Source of the DNA: Desulfobacterales bacterium
GTDB lineage: Bacteria; Desulfobacterota; Desulfobacteria; Desulfobacterales; Desulfobacteraceae
DNA length: 10,805 bases
Reading direction: 5' to 3'
NCBI GenBank assembly: GCA_022361095.1
Contig: JAKSBO010000387.1
Span: forward strand, 1 to 10,805
Part shown: in pieces, positions 1-6,627 of the stretch
Layout of the letters: the number at the start of each line of letters is the position of its first letter
Numbering within the stretch: position 1 is the first letter of the stretch
Translations under genes and position numbers: made by a program
Notes under the pieces: generated by a model
Database searches by the model: none
What the model was told of the DNA's origin: nothing
The model's input: only the letters and a program-made list of their open reading frames with translations

Positions 1-130
1 AAAAATTCAATAACAGCCATGGGCCGTTGACAAGAGAGGATAAGAGCGTCTGTGCAAGTGGCTCCGATCTTTTAAATTTCATTGCGGGCTTAAAGCCGGA
101 CCGGCGGCAGACCAGGCCGGACTCAGGCTG

Positions 131-964
131 TTATACGGTTCCCGGCCAAAAAAAACAGACTGAACTTCGGCCCATTATTTTGACATCAAACACCTTTTGG
201 GCAGGCCGGTATCCGGCAGCACCGGCACACACCATCAAGGGTAGCAGATGCTCTTCCCTTGGGTGGCAATGCCTTGCTGCCGGGGCGTGTTCCCAGTTAA
301 GCAGCTTTTCCCTGCGCTGTTCCGGGGAAGTACGCCCATCGGCGCAGATTTTTTTAAGCCAATCCTGAAAAGACCTGTTTTGGGGATCAGGCGCAGCAGG
401 GGTATCCGGGCCTGCCTGCAGGTCAAATCCCCGCATATTGTGAAAAGAGAATCCGGAACCCAAAAGCCATATATTCTCTTTGAGCAATGGCCCCAGCGCC
501 TGTCCCATTAACAGGTGTTCTTGGGCATCCAGGCTTTTGGACAGGGAAATCTGGATACAGGGGACATCCGCTTCGGGCAGCATCAGGCTCAAGGGGATGT
601 ACACCCCGTGATCAAATCCCCGTTTGGCATCAGCCTCAGCCCTGATGCCGGACTTTTCCAGCAGCGCAACGGCTTTAACGGCCAGCTCAGGGTGGCCGGC
701 AGCCGGATAGGCAATCTCATAGGCCTGGCCGGGAAACCCGTAATAATCGTAAACCGTTTCAGGGGCAGGGTGACGGGTTACCCGGAGCGGATCACTCTCC
801 CAATGGGCGGAAACCACCACCACAGCCTCAGGTTTAGGCAGCATTGCGGCAAGTTCTTTTAAAAATGCATTCATGGCATCATGACCGGCATGCCCCAGAA
901 GGGGCAGAGGGCCGCCGCCATGGGGGATATAAATAATGGCGCCGTCATCCTTGAATGTCGTCAT
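131..964 (-). CDS. DODA/YgiD-type class III extradiol ring-cleavage dioxygenase
   Basis: Predicted cytosolic non-haem metal-dependent dioxygenase of the LigB/DODA superfamily, 277 aa, close to the usual family length (about 260-280). Family hallmarks are visible in order: PHGGGPL (H15), SAHWE (H54), FDHGVYIPL (H119), GSGFSFHN (H175) and the C-terminal HPREEHLLPL (H233, H239). By spacing, H15, H54 and H175 match the three-histidine metal site known in E. coli YgiD; this assignment is from family knowledge. The substrate cannot be read from sequence: homologues open catechol-type rings such as DOPA, and many are uncharacterised. The ATG at 964 is preferred over an upstream in-frame codon at 1018 because AAGGAG lies five bases before it and homologues begin near PHGG. 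The gene start overlaps the end of the diadenylate cyclase gene by 20 bases, making it the last gene of a three-gene unit. Family call is firm; the reaction is not. Confidence 0.88.
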   Translation of the reverse strand: MTTFKDDGAIIYIPHGGGPLPLLGHAGHDAMNAFLKELAAMLPKPEAVVVVSAHWESDPLRVTRHPAPETVYDYYGFPGQAYEIAYPAAGHPELAVKAVALLEKSGIRAEADAKRGFDHGVYIPLSLMLPEADVPCIQISLSKSLDAQEHLLMGQALGPLLKENIWLLGSGFSFHNMRGFDLQAGPDTPAAPDPQNRSFQDWLKKICADGRTSPEQRREKLLNWEHAPAARHCHPREEHLLPLMVCAGAAGYRPAQKVFDVKIMGRSSVCFFWPGTV

Positions 965-2399
965 CCGGACTCCTTTCGGAAATGGTATATCGAACCTGTA
1001 CTTTTTTATGCTTGTCATCCGGCCGCAGGGTGGCAGGACTCATAACCAGTGCCACATTAACAAGGCCTGACGTTGTCAATTCTTCAAGGGGAATTTTCTC
1101 GGTAAACACCGTTGTTAAGCTGTCCAGGCTAAGCTCTCCACCTATTATATTAACCGTTTCCGGAACAACCTGGATACGGGTCATGGTCAGGCCGTCCGGC
1201 AATTTCCCTGAAAAATCCGCCTGTACCGGCACCTGTTTTTCCGCCATGGTGTCCAGGGTCAACTCCACCTGATCCGGTTCAATGTTTTTCAGACGGATAC
1301 CCGGCGGCAACTGGACATTTTTCCGGGTAATGGCCAGTTGATTTTTTCCCACGGACGTACCGTCAAGGGAGATCTTGATGCTCATCTGATCCGGGCTTAA
1401 GGCATTGATCAAAGGCCGAGCCCCGCTGATCAAAAGCCTGGACCTGGAAGCCGAGGCATAAATAATATTCATTTTTTTCTCAGGCTTTATGAACTCAATG
1501 GGGACATCATAGTTGGCTAACGTTTCCATGCCCCTTGAAAAGCTCAGCCACAGGCCTGCGGTGCATAAAAGACAGACCATGGCCGCCACAATCAGCTCCC
1601 GGGTCTGCCGGCGCATTTTCCTTACCGGCTCAGGCCCGCCGGTATATTGTTTAATTAACGTCTCAACCTCACCAGGGTTCCTGACCTCATGAATCCGGTT
1701 GTCTTTTACAAGGGAGATTCTTCCCCGCTCCTCGGATACGACAATCACCAGGGCATCGCTTTGCTCCGTAAGCCCTAAGGCCGCCCTGTGCCGGGTACCG
1801 TATTTCGAGGCCAGATGCCGATTCTGGGACAACGGCAGAATTGTTCCGGCCCGGGTAATTTTTCCCCGCTGGATGACGGCTGCGCCGTCATGGAGCGGCG
1901 CACCGGGCCAGAAAATATTCACCAGCATTTCCCTGGACAGCGACGCATTAATATCCGCCCCGGAGGAGACAATGCTGTCCACCCCGGTTTTAAGAGGCAT
2001 CACGATCAATGCGCCGATTTTTGCGGCCGCCAGTTTCACCACGGCATCACTGATGATGTGCACCGGCGTATTGACCTGGGTTCGCGGAATCTCCCATAGG
2101 AAAAATCCGAGACTGCGTGTTCTGACCACCCCTGATATTTCATTTCTGAACACAATGATAATAATAAAGGTCGCCACAGTGATCACGCCCTGCATGACCC
2201 AGTTGGTAATGACCAGGCCCATGGCGTTGGCAGTGCGGCCGATGATCCACATGGCCACCACCGCCAAAAGAACACGCAGCACATTGGTGCCCCGGAACAA
2301 TACATATAAACGAAAAAGAATATATGCATTGAAAACAATATCCAGCAAATCCTGCCAGCGCCAGCCGGAAAACATTAAAGAGAATTGTTCCATGGACAT
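945..2399 (-). CDS. cdaA: Diadenylate cyclase fused to YbbR repeats (CdaA-CdaR-like)
   Basis: Membrane-bound enzyme predicted to make cyclic di-AMP from two ATP. Three hydrophobic segments (about residues 19-35, 40-57 and 62-84) precede a DisA_N/DAC domain (about 95-250). This holds both catalytic signatures: LHDGA (DGA at 171-173) and GTRHRAALG (RHR at 203-205). The order matches CdaA/DacA (TIGR00159 family). Unlike a normal CdaA of about 270 aa, the chain continues to 484 aa. A basic linker leads to a fourth membrane segment (about 268-287), then roughly 190 residues resembling two YbbR repeats, the module of the regulator CdaR, which would lie in the periplasm. In Firmicutes cdaA and cdaR are separate neighbours, usually with glmM; here they are one polypeptide and no glmM follows within the window. 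The ATG at 2399 overlaps the stop of the upstream DUF2914 gene by one base (TGATG). A TTG at 2402 and an ATG at 2393 are alternatives. No strong ribosome site is visible, which fits translational coupling. Confidence 0.92.
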   Translation of the reverse strand: MSMEQFSLMFSGWRWQDLLDIVFNAYILFRLYVLFRGTNVLRVLLAVVAMWIIGRTANAMGLVITNWVMQGVITVATFIIIIVFRNEISGVVRTRSLGFFLWEIPRTQVNTPVHIISDAVVKLAAAKIGALIVMPLKTGVDSIVSSGADINASLSREMLVNIFWPGAPLHDGAAVIQRGKITRAGTILPLSQNRHLASKYGTRHRAALGLTEQSDALVIVVSEERGRISLVKDNRIHEVRNPGEVETLIKQYTGGPEPVRKMRRQTRELIVAAMVCLLCTAGLWLSFSRGMETLANYDVPIEFIKPEKKMNIIYASASRSRLLISGARPLINALSPDQMSIKISLDGTSVGKNQLAITRKNVQLPPGIRLKNIEPDQVELTLDTMAEKQVPVQADFSGKLPDGLTMTRIQVVPETVNIIGGELSLDSLTTVFTEKIPLEELTTSGLVNVALVMSPATLRPDDKHKKVQVRYTISERSPDDDIQG

Positions 2400-2857
2400 C
2401 AATCAGACATACTGAAGCGTAAGGTTTTTAAAATAGTATTGTCCTCATCCCTGATCTCCACCCGCCAGGGCCCCTTATCCGCATCGCGCATCTGGACCCT
2501 TGAAAAAGAGGACCATTTAGGCACGGAAAGGACAAGGCGCATGGAAAAAATAAGCTTATCTTTTTTATACCAGTTATGAAAAATAGCCGTTTTTTCATAC
2601 ACCGGATCAAATTCGGAAAAGCAAAATACTTCACCCAGGGAAACGCTGAAAACAACTGCCGGATTCACCGGCCTGAAACTGGAGATGTGTTCGCACACAA
2701 CCGCGTTGGCCAAAACCATGCGGGGCTGGTCAGCCAGGCAAACACTGGCCGGTATAAACAAAACGCCGGCCAGTTGGCATACAATGAGAAGCCGGAAAAA
2801 CAAAAAAGAAAATTTACTTATATTAAAATCGGGCATGTCAGGTTCTTCTGCGCTCAT
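2399..2857 (-). CDS. Exported DUF2914 domain protein
   Basis: Small exported protein of unknown function, 152 aa from the first ATG. A hydrophobic stretch at about residues 17-37, after a short polar N-terminus with a Lys and an Arg, ends in a signal-peptidase-I-like CLA-DQ site near residue 42. There is no proper lipobox. The C-terminal 65 residues (about 86-150) match the DUF2914 pattern: an aromatic HNWY at 94-97, a KWSSFS segment at 114-119, a GPWRVE motif at 129-134 and a closing strand ending in LRFS. DUF2914 is a short beta-rich domain often found in proteobacterial envelope proteins; its function is not established. An ATG at 2836 (residue 8) is a reasonable alternative start: it has an AGAAG before it and gives a tidier signal peptide. 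This is the first gene of the unit with the diadenylate cyclase and dioxygenase. A link to c-di-AMP signalling is only inferred from the one-base overlap. Confidence 0.7.
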   Translation of the reverse strand: MSAEEPDMPDFNISKFSFLFFRLLIVCQLAGVLFIPASVCLADQPRMVLANAVVCEHISSFRPVNPAVVFSVSLGEVFCFSEFDPVYEKTAIFHNWYKKDKLIFSMRLVLSVPKWSSFSRVQMRDADKGPWRVEIRDEDNTILKTLRFSMSD

Positions 2858-3049
2858 AGATGGTACATTTTCATATCGTGTAAAAAACAGATAAAACTAT
2901 ATACCGGGTCCCAAGAAAAAAAAAGTCCGGATTGCGAGGTATATCATTCAACAAACGTTAAAGGGATCATTGATTTGGGCATCGGGCGGCAGCATCCGGC
3001 CCGGATAATTTTTTATTTTGTTCGCTGTTTTAAATTTGCAACTCATTGC

Positions 3050-3078
3050 TTGACTAAAAAACGATCTGGTGTAATTAT
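3050..3078 (+). promoter_or_regulatory. Candidate sigma-70 promoter of the kinase-like gene
   Basis: TTGACT at 3050-3055 (5 of 6 to TTGACA) is followed after 16-17 bases by TAATTAT at 3072-3078. Transcription would start near 3084-3086, about 75 bases before the proposed CTG start. No stronger pair is seen in the spacer. Identified by eye only. Confidence 0.45.
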
Positions 3079-3085
3079 CCTAGTA

Positions 3086-3104
3086 CTAACACTTTGCTAA
3101 CACT
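3086..3104 (+). repeat. Direct repeat CTAACACT x2, 11-bp period
   Basis: Two perfect copies of CTAACACT (3086-3093 and 3097-3104) are separated by TTG, one helical turn apart. They lie just downstream of the candidate -10 box, at the expected transcription start. Such placement suits a repressor or activator site, but an eight-base repeat can arise by chance and no regulator is identified. Confidence 0.3.
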
Positions 3105-3150
3105 CCCCACGTTGAACAACCGACCCAACGTTGCGTATAAAGGTGAAGAG

Positions 3151-3162
3151 GGAGGCAATCTG
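3151..3162 (+). promoter_or_regulatory. Ribosome site that points to a CTG start
   Basis: GGAGG at 3151-3155, inside a longer purine run AGAGGGAGG, is followed by CAAT and an in-frame CTG. It is the only good Shine-Dalgarno sequence near the beginning of this reading frame, and no in-frame ATG or GTG lies near it. Confidence 0.5.
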
Positions 3163-3762
3163 AAAAAACAACTGATCCATAAAGGGAGCTGGGCCAACGC
3201 AGATGTTTTCCTGTGTTCACAGGGCCAAAATCAATGGGTGGAAAAAGGGTTTGACGGTAAAAACCTTCTGGTGCGCTGGACCATCGGTATTCTTCTCACA
3301 CACCGCGAACTCTTTATTTCCAAACGCCTGCAAGGTATTGCCGGAATTCCCCAAGGATATACCCGAAAATCCCTTTGCACGCTGACCTACGATTATATGG
3401 ACGGCATGGTGCTAGGCGCCGGGGATCTGGATCATGCTGTATCCGTTGACTACTTTACGGCCTGCGAAAAACTGCTGCATGCCATACACGGCAAAGGGGT
3501 TGTGCACCTTGATCTGCGCCGGGGCAGCAACTGGATTATTCAGCCGGACGGCACCCCCGGGATCATTGATTTTCAATCCTCGTTGCTTGTCAATTTGCTT
3601 CCGGGACCGCTGAAAAATTTTTTATTCTCAATCGACTACTCCGGTCTGTACAAAATGTGGAACCGAAAATGCGTTGAGGAGCTGGACCCGGATCGTAAAA
3701 AAATTTTCCATAGAATCAACAGGCTTCGCCGCTTTTGGATATTCAGCGTTGCTCACATTTGA
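3160..3762 (+). CDS. Small RIO/Kdo-kinase-like protein kinase homologue
   Basis: Compact kinase-fold protein of about 200 aa. Counting from the CTG at 3160, the catalytic loop reads HLDLRRGSN (H116, D118, N124) and the metal-binding motif is DFQ (D137) instead of DFG. This pattern is seen in RIO-, ABC1- and Kdo-kinase-like small kinases. An EKGF lysine near the N-terminus and TYDYMDG as a hinge-like segment also fit. The substrate is unknown; the family includes protein kinases and lipopolysaccharide sugar kinases. The C-terminus is basic and aromatic. The start is unusual: GGAGG at 3151-3155 sits four bases before CTG 3160, and the downstream KKQLIHKGSW looks like a natural N-terminus. The in-frame TTG codons at 3094 and 3112 lack ribosome sites and would need a nearly leaderless mRNA. 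The 3' end overlaps the S4-protein gene on the other strand by 20 bases. Kinase-fold call is good; specificity is unknown. Confidence 0.72.
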   Translation: MKKQLIHKGSWANADVFLCSQGQNQWVEKGFDGKNLLVRWTIGILLTHRELFISKRLQGIAGIPQGYTRKSLCTLTYDYMDGMVLGAGDLDHAVSVDYFTACEKLLHAIHGKGVVHLDLRRGSNWIIQPDGTPGIIDFQSSLLVNLLPGPLKNFLFSIDYSGLYKMWNRKCVEELDPDRKKIFHRINRLRRFWIFSVAHI

Positions 3763-3970
3763 TTTCAAGACAGGTATCATGAATCTCAATGACATCGCCG
3801 GAAAAAATTTTTTTCCTTTTTCTTGTTTCAACCCGGCCGTTCACCCGGACCAGTCCGTCGGCAATCATATATTTGGCTTCGCCGTCGCTGGCAGCAATAT
3901 TTTCAAACTTGAGCACCTTGTATAATTCCACAGGTTCATGGGTAATATAAACAATTCTATTCTCAGTCAT
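3743..3970 (-). CDS. S4-domain RNA-binding protein (YbcJ-like)
   Basis: Protein of 75 aa that is almost entirely an S4 RNA-binding domain (about residues 13-65). It has the typical helix-turn-strand core ending in GLVRVNGRVETRKRKKI (39-55), followed by the GDVIEI strand. The basic patch RKRKK is the likely RNA-contact surface. The length and lack of a catalytic domain match small ribosome-associated S4 proteins such as E. coli YbcJ; the RNA target is not known. The ATG at 3970 overlaps the end of the acyl-CoA synthetase gene by eight bases, so the two are probably co-transcribed and translationally coupled. The stop lies inside the 3' end of the convergent kinase-like gene (20-base overlap). 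There is no visible metabolic connection to the synthetase. Confidence 0.85.
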   Translation of the reverse strand: MTENRIVYITHEPVELYKVLKFENIAASDGEAKYMIADGLVRVNGRVETRKRKKIFSGDVIEIHDTCLEIKCEQR

Positions 3971-6401
3971 AGGTTACCCCTTTTCCTTGTGACGCACGGA
4001 TGGTATTGGCCTGCAACCGCCCCTGGATATAAAGGGACAACGCCGCAACAGCCCCATCACAAACCTTGAAAACAGGAATACCCCCGGCAATCAACGCGTC
4101 CCGCAAAGGATCGTAAAGCCTGCCCCCGTCCACCACTGCCACAATGGGGGTGGCACAGGTATTATTCAAATGTATCAGCCGGTGGAGCACAGCATCTTTC
4201 CGGTGCATGGAAAACCGGTCTTCGGGGTCAGTGTCCAGGGTCTGCATGGCCGGAGACATGGGATCCACACTGATAATCACGGCATCCACCCCAGGGTCCC
4301 GGCAAAGGATTGCGGCGATCTCGCCATGGACCTGGTCATCGGCCGCCGGGTTGATGTCCATGGGATTGGATATTGTCACCAGATGATCCAGCCCTTTGGC
4401 CGCCAGCACCGAACGCACACCGGTCAGGGTATTCTCCCTGAACCGGGCAAATTCCATGGTAAAATCATCGCTTTGGATGGAATCAGCCATGCCCACGGCC
4501 TCAAACCCGGCACCGCTGACGGCAGCCAGGCGGTTGCCATGAATGGCTTTCGTATTCAATGTCTCGGCCAGCAGCATAAGCTCCTGAAATTCACTGAAGG
4601 TTCTGGCAACAACGGCACCGGCCTGGGAAACACAGCTTTCACAAACCATATAGTCCCCGGCAAGGGAGGCGGTATGGCCGGCAGTGGCAGCCTTGCCCTC
4701 CGGGGTCCGGCCCGCCTTGTAAAACACCACTTCCTTTCCCGCCAGAACTGCATCCCTTACGGCCCGGCAAAATGCAAGCCCGTCCAGGTCATTAAAGCCC
4801 TCGGCATAGACGGCAATCACATCCACCTGGTCACTCTCCCTGAAATATGTCACCATGTCTCCCAGGGTCAAATCGGTCTGATTACCCATGGAGATCATAT
4901 ACGCCGGTGCCAACTGGGGGCATTGGTGGCTTCGGTGCAGCATAAAGGCGCCGCTCTGACTGATCAGGGCCGCCCGGCAGAATGTCCCGGGGCAGGCTCT
5001 CTCCTTGGGCAGTTTTTCTTCAGGAATAAACCAGGTATCAAAACTGCCGGGCAAAGAGATCACCCCCATGCAATTGGCGCCTAAAAAGACCGGGCCGCCA
5101 TCGGTGTCCGGGCGGGTTCGGGCTGCCCCTATGGCGTCAACAACCTGTTGGGCCTTATCCCGGCTGCCATGGGTCTCTCCCAGGCCGCCGGAAATAAGCA
5201 TAACGGCATGGGCAAGATCCTTTTCTATAATCTCTTCTACCAGGCCGGGCACCTGATCGGCCCCCACAGCCACAATAAAAAGGTCAAGTTTCCCTTTGCC
5301 GCTGTTGCCCAAGGCAGCCGGGTCAGGCAGGCAGTCAATGCCCAGGAACTGCGCCATGCCTTTTTTAAAAATAATTATATTTGCCGGATCAAACCCCTGG
5401 GCCAGGACATTGTCCAGAATAATCCTGCCAAAATTTTTCCGGGAGGAGGAGACACCGATGATGCCTATACGTTCGGGATGAAGCAAATTGTCAATTTTTC
5501 CCACCGGGCGCCGGAGCGGTGTGCTTTTCCGCTTTGAAAACCGGCACATCCCGTCCAGAGGCACCATGAGAAAATCAGTAAAGGCAAAGGGGTTTATCTC
5601 AAGTTCGTCTATAATGAAAGCGGATTTGGGATTTTCCAGGCAATATGTGTTGCCCATACGGATAAAAGACTCAAAACACTCCACCAATTGTTCATCCGTC
5701 ACAATACGGCGCTGCCCCCGGGTTAAGCCGGCAAGTTTTCTGTAGGAGATGGTTTTGCGGTACAACCGGAAAAATTGCTCGCCGGAGCACATGGCCGTGG
5801 AGGCTGCCACAATGGCCTGGCCTTTCCTGAACCGCCTAGCGTATAACTCCGTGTCCGTACCGCCCAATCCGGCAGATAATATGGTGCCGAATTCCCTGGT
5901 GTGGCGCAGCCCGACAATGAGTTCATTGCCAAAGGCGGCAGAATCCGGCGGCATATACTGCACCTGGAGCACGCCTTTAATATCCCGGGAAACTGCAGAT
6001 GCAAGATCTTCACCGGTCAGACCCCGGTAGTGCGCAGGCAGACCGTTCCGGGAAGCAGGTAAACCGGCGGCATAGTTTTCAGGCACTTCGTAAAGCATCC
6101 GCCGCACGGCAGAACGTATTTTATTGGGCGTCTTGTCCACCACCCGGACACCGCCCACTTCTGTTTTATGCACAATATAAGGAGAAACGATTTTTAATAC
6201 GCTTTTCCGGCCCGGCATATCCACAAGGGTGTCATCGGCAACCCGCTCCCCTTGCTTAATCAGCCGGACCCGGGGAAGCGTCTCTGCCCCGGATTTCGCC
6301 AGAAGTTCGTATACTTCGGATTCAAAAAGAAAATCCCGGCCCTGGCCCCAGGCGTTAAATAAAATTTGCTCAATTGAATGAAAATCAATATCCAACTGCA
6401 T
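3963..6401 (-). CDS. ADP-forming acyl-CoA (acetyl-CoA) synthetase, fused beta-alpha
   Basis: Cytosolic nucleoside-diphosphate-forming acyl-CoA synthetase, 812 aa, predicted to convert acyl-CoA, ADP and phosphate into acid, CoA and ATP, or the reverse. The N-terminal part (about 1-290) is an ATP-grasp (beta) domain. It has SPYIVHKTEVGGV, whose H78 matches the beta-subunit histidine of archaeal ACD enzymes, a glycine-rich AGLGGTDTE segment and ELEINPFAF. From about 300, a CoA-binding Rossmann domain begins (RIGIIGVSSS). It is followed by a succinyl-CoA-ligase-like domain with ISQSGAF and GHTASLAG, whose H576 is the expected phosphohistidine. Both phospho-transfer histidines are thus present, so the protein looks active. 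The order beta then alpha differs from the common alpha-beta fusion. The ATG at 6401 is preferred over GTG 6437, which would lie about 11 bases from the predicted transcription start. The acyl substrate (acetate or another) cannot be read from sequence. Confidence 0.9.
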   Translation of the reverse strand: MQLDIDFHSIEQILFNAWGQGRDFLFESEVYELLAKSGAETLPRVRLIKQGERVADDTLVDMPGRKSVLKIVSPYIVHKTEVGGVRVVDKTPNKIRSAVRRMLYEVPENYAAGLPASRNGLPAHYRGLTGEDLASAVSRDIKGVLQVQYMPPDSAAFGNELIVGLRHTREFGTILSAGLGGTDTELYARRFRKGQAIVAASTAMCSGEQFFRLYRKTISYRKLAGLTRGQRRIVTDEQLVECFESFIRMGNTYCLENPKSAFIIDELEINPFAFTDFLMVPLDGMCRFSKRKSTPLRRPVGKIDNLLHPERIGIIGVSSSRKNFGRIILDNVLAQGFDPANIIIFKKGMAQFLGIDCLPDPAALGNSGKGKLDLFIVAVGADQVPGLVEEIIEKDLAHAVMLISGGLGETHGSRDKAQQVVDAIGAARTRPDTDGGPVFLGANCMGVISLPGSFDTWFIPEEKLPKERACPGTFCRAALISQSGAFMLHRSHQCPQLAPAYMISMGNQTDLTLGDMVTYFRESDQVDVIAVYAEGFNDLDGLAFCRAVRDAVLAGKEVVFYKAGRTPEGKAATAGHTASLAGDYMVCESCVSQAGAVVARTFSEFQELMLLAETLNTKAIHGNRLAAVSGAGFEAVGMADSIQSDDFTMEFARFRENTLTGVRSVLAAKGLDHLVTISNPMDINPAADDQVHGEIAAILCRDPGVDAVIISVDPMSPAMQTLDTDPEDRFSMHRKDAVLHRLIHLNNTCATPIVAVVDGGRLYDPLRDALIAGGIPVFKVCDGAVAALSLYIQGRLQANTIRASQGKGVTYD

Positions 6402-6627
6402 ATTTAATCTCTGTCTCGTTTTTTGTGTTACGCACACGTCAATAGGTGTTTGTAAATATCGTTGTATTCATTTTCAGGGACAATAACAACCCGCGGACAA
6501 AATTTGTAACCACGAAATGGTACGTGTCCCGGAGCATTTCTACTTGTCATACGATAGGAAATGAGCAGTTGCTTTTTCCAACTTAACGTAATAAGGTTAC
6601 TTTTTGTAATTAAGCTCGGAAAACGAA
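6402..6627. other. Divergent intergenic spacer
   Basis: AT-rich spacer of 226 bases between the acyl-CoA synthetase and the hybrid kinase. It holds the candidate leftward promoter. I found no convincing -35/-10 pair for the kinase gene. A short imperfect inverted repeat, GAAATG/CATTTC, flanks a GC-rich centre around 6516-6542; its meaning is unclear. Confidence 0.4.
6455..6483 (-). promoter_or_regulatory. Candidate promoter of the acyl-CoA synthetase gene
   Basis: On the minus strand TTGTCC (6483-6478) and GATATT (6460-6455) are separated by exactly 17 bases. Each matches four of six consensus positions. Transcription would start near 6448, giving a leader of about 47 bases to the ATG at 6401. 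Found by eye; moderate quality. Confidence 0.35.

Larger units (their letters stand above)
2858..3159. other. Divergent intergenic spacer
   Basis: About 300 bases between the minus-strand DUF2914 start and the proposed CTG start of the plus-strand kinase-like gene. It is AT-rich, with a run of nine A at 2915-2923 on the plus strand. It contains the candidate rightward promoter and the CTAACACT repeat. I could not find a convincing leftward promoter for the DUF2914 unit, nor a coding reading frame with family resemblance. Confidence 0.5.

Noticed and set aside
95..105. Palindrome GCCGG-A-CCGGC downstream of the dioxygenase gene, considered as a terminator
   Set aside because: One-base loop and no following T-run on the minus strand; too weak to call a terminator.
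27..368. Plus-strand open frame near the left edge
   Set aside because: Mostly antisense to the dioxygenase C-terminus, with no motif and no ribosome site.
1699..2415. Plus-strand open frame of 238 codons
   Set aside because: Antisense to the diadenylate cyclase domain, which has both catalytic motifs; low-complexity composition typical of a shadow.
4170..5084. Long plus-strand open frame of 304 codons
   Set aside because: It lies entirely antisense to the acyl-CoA synthetase, whose domains and catalytic residues are intact; the frame shows no recognisable motif and is a codon-bias shadow.
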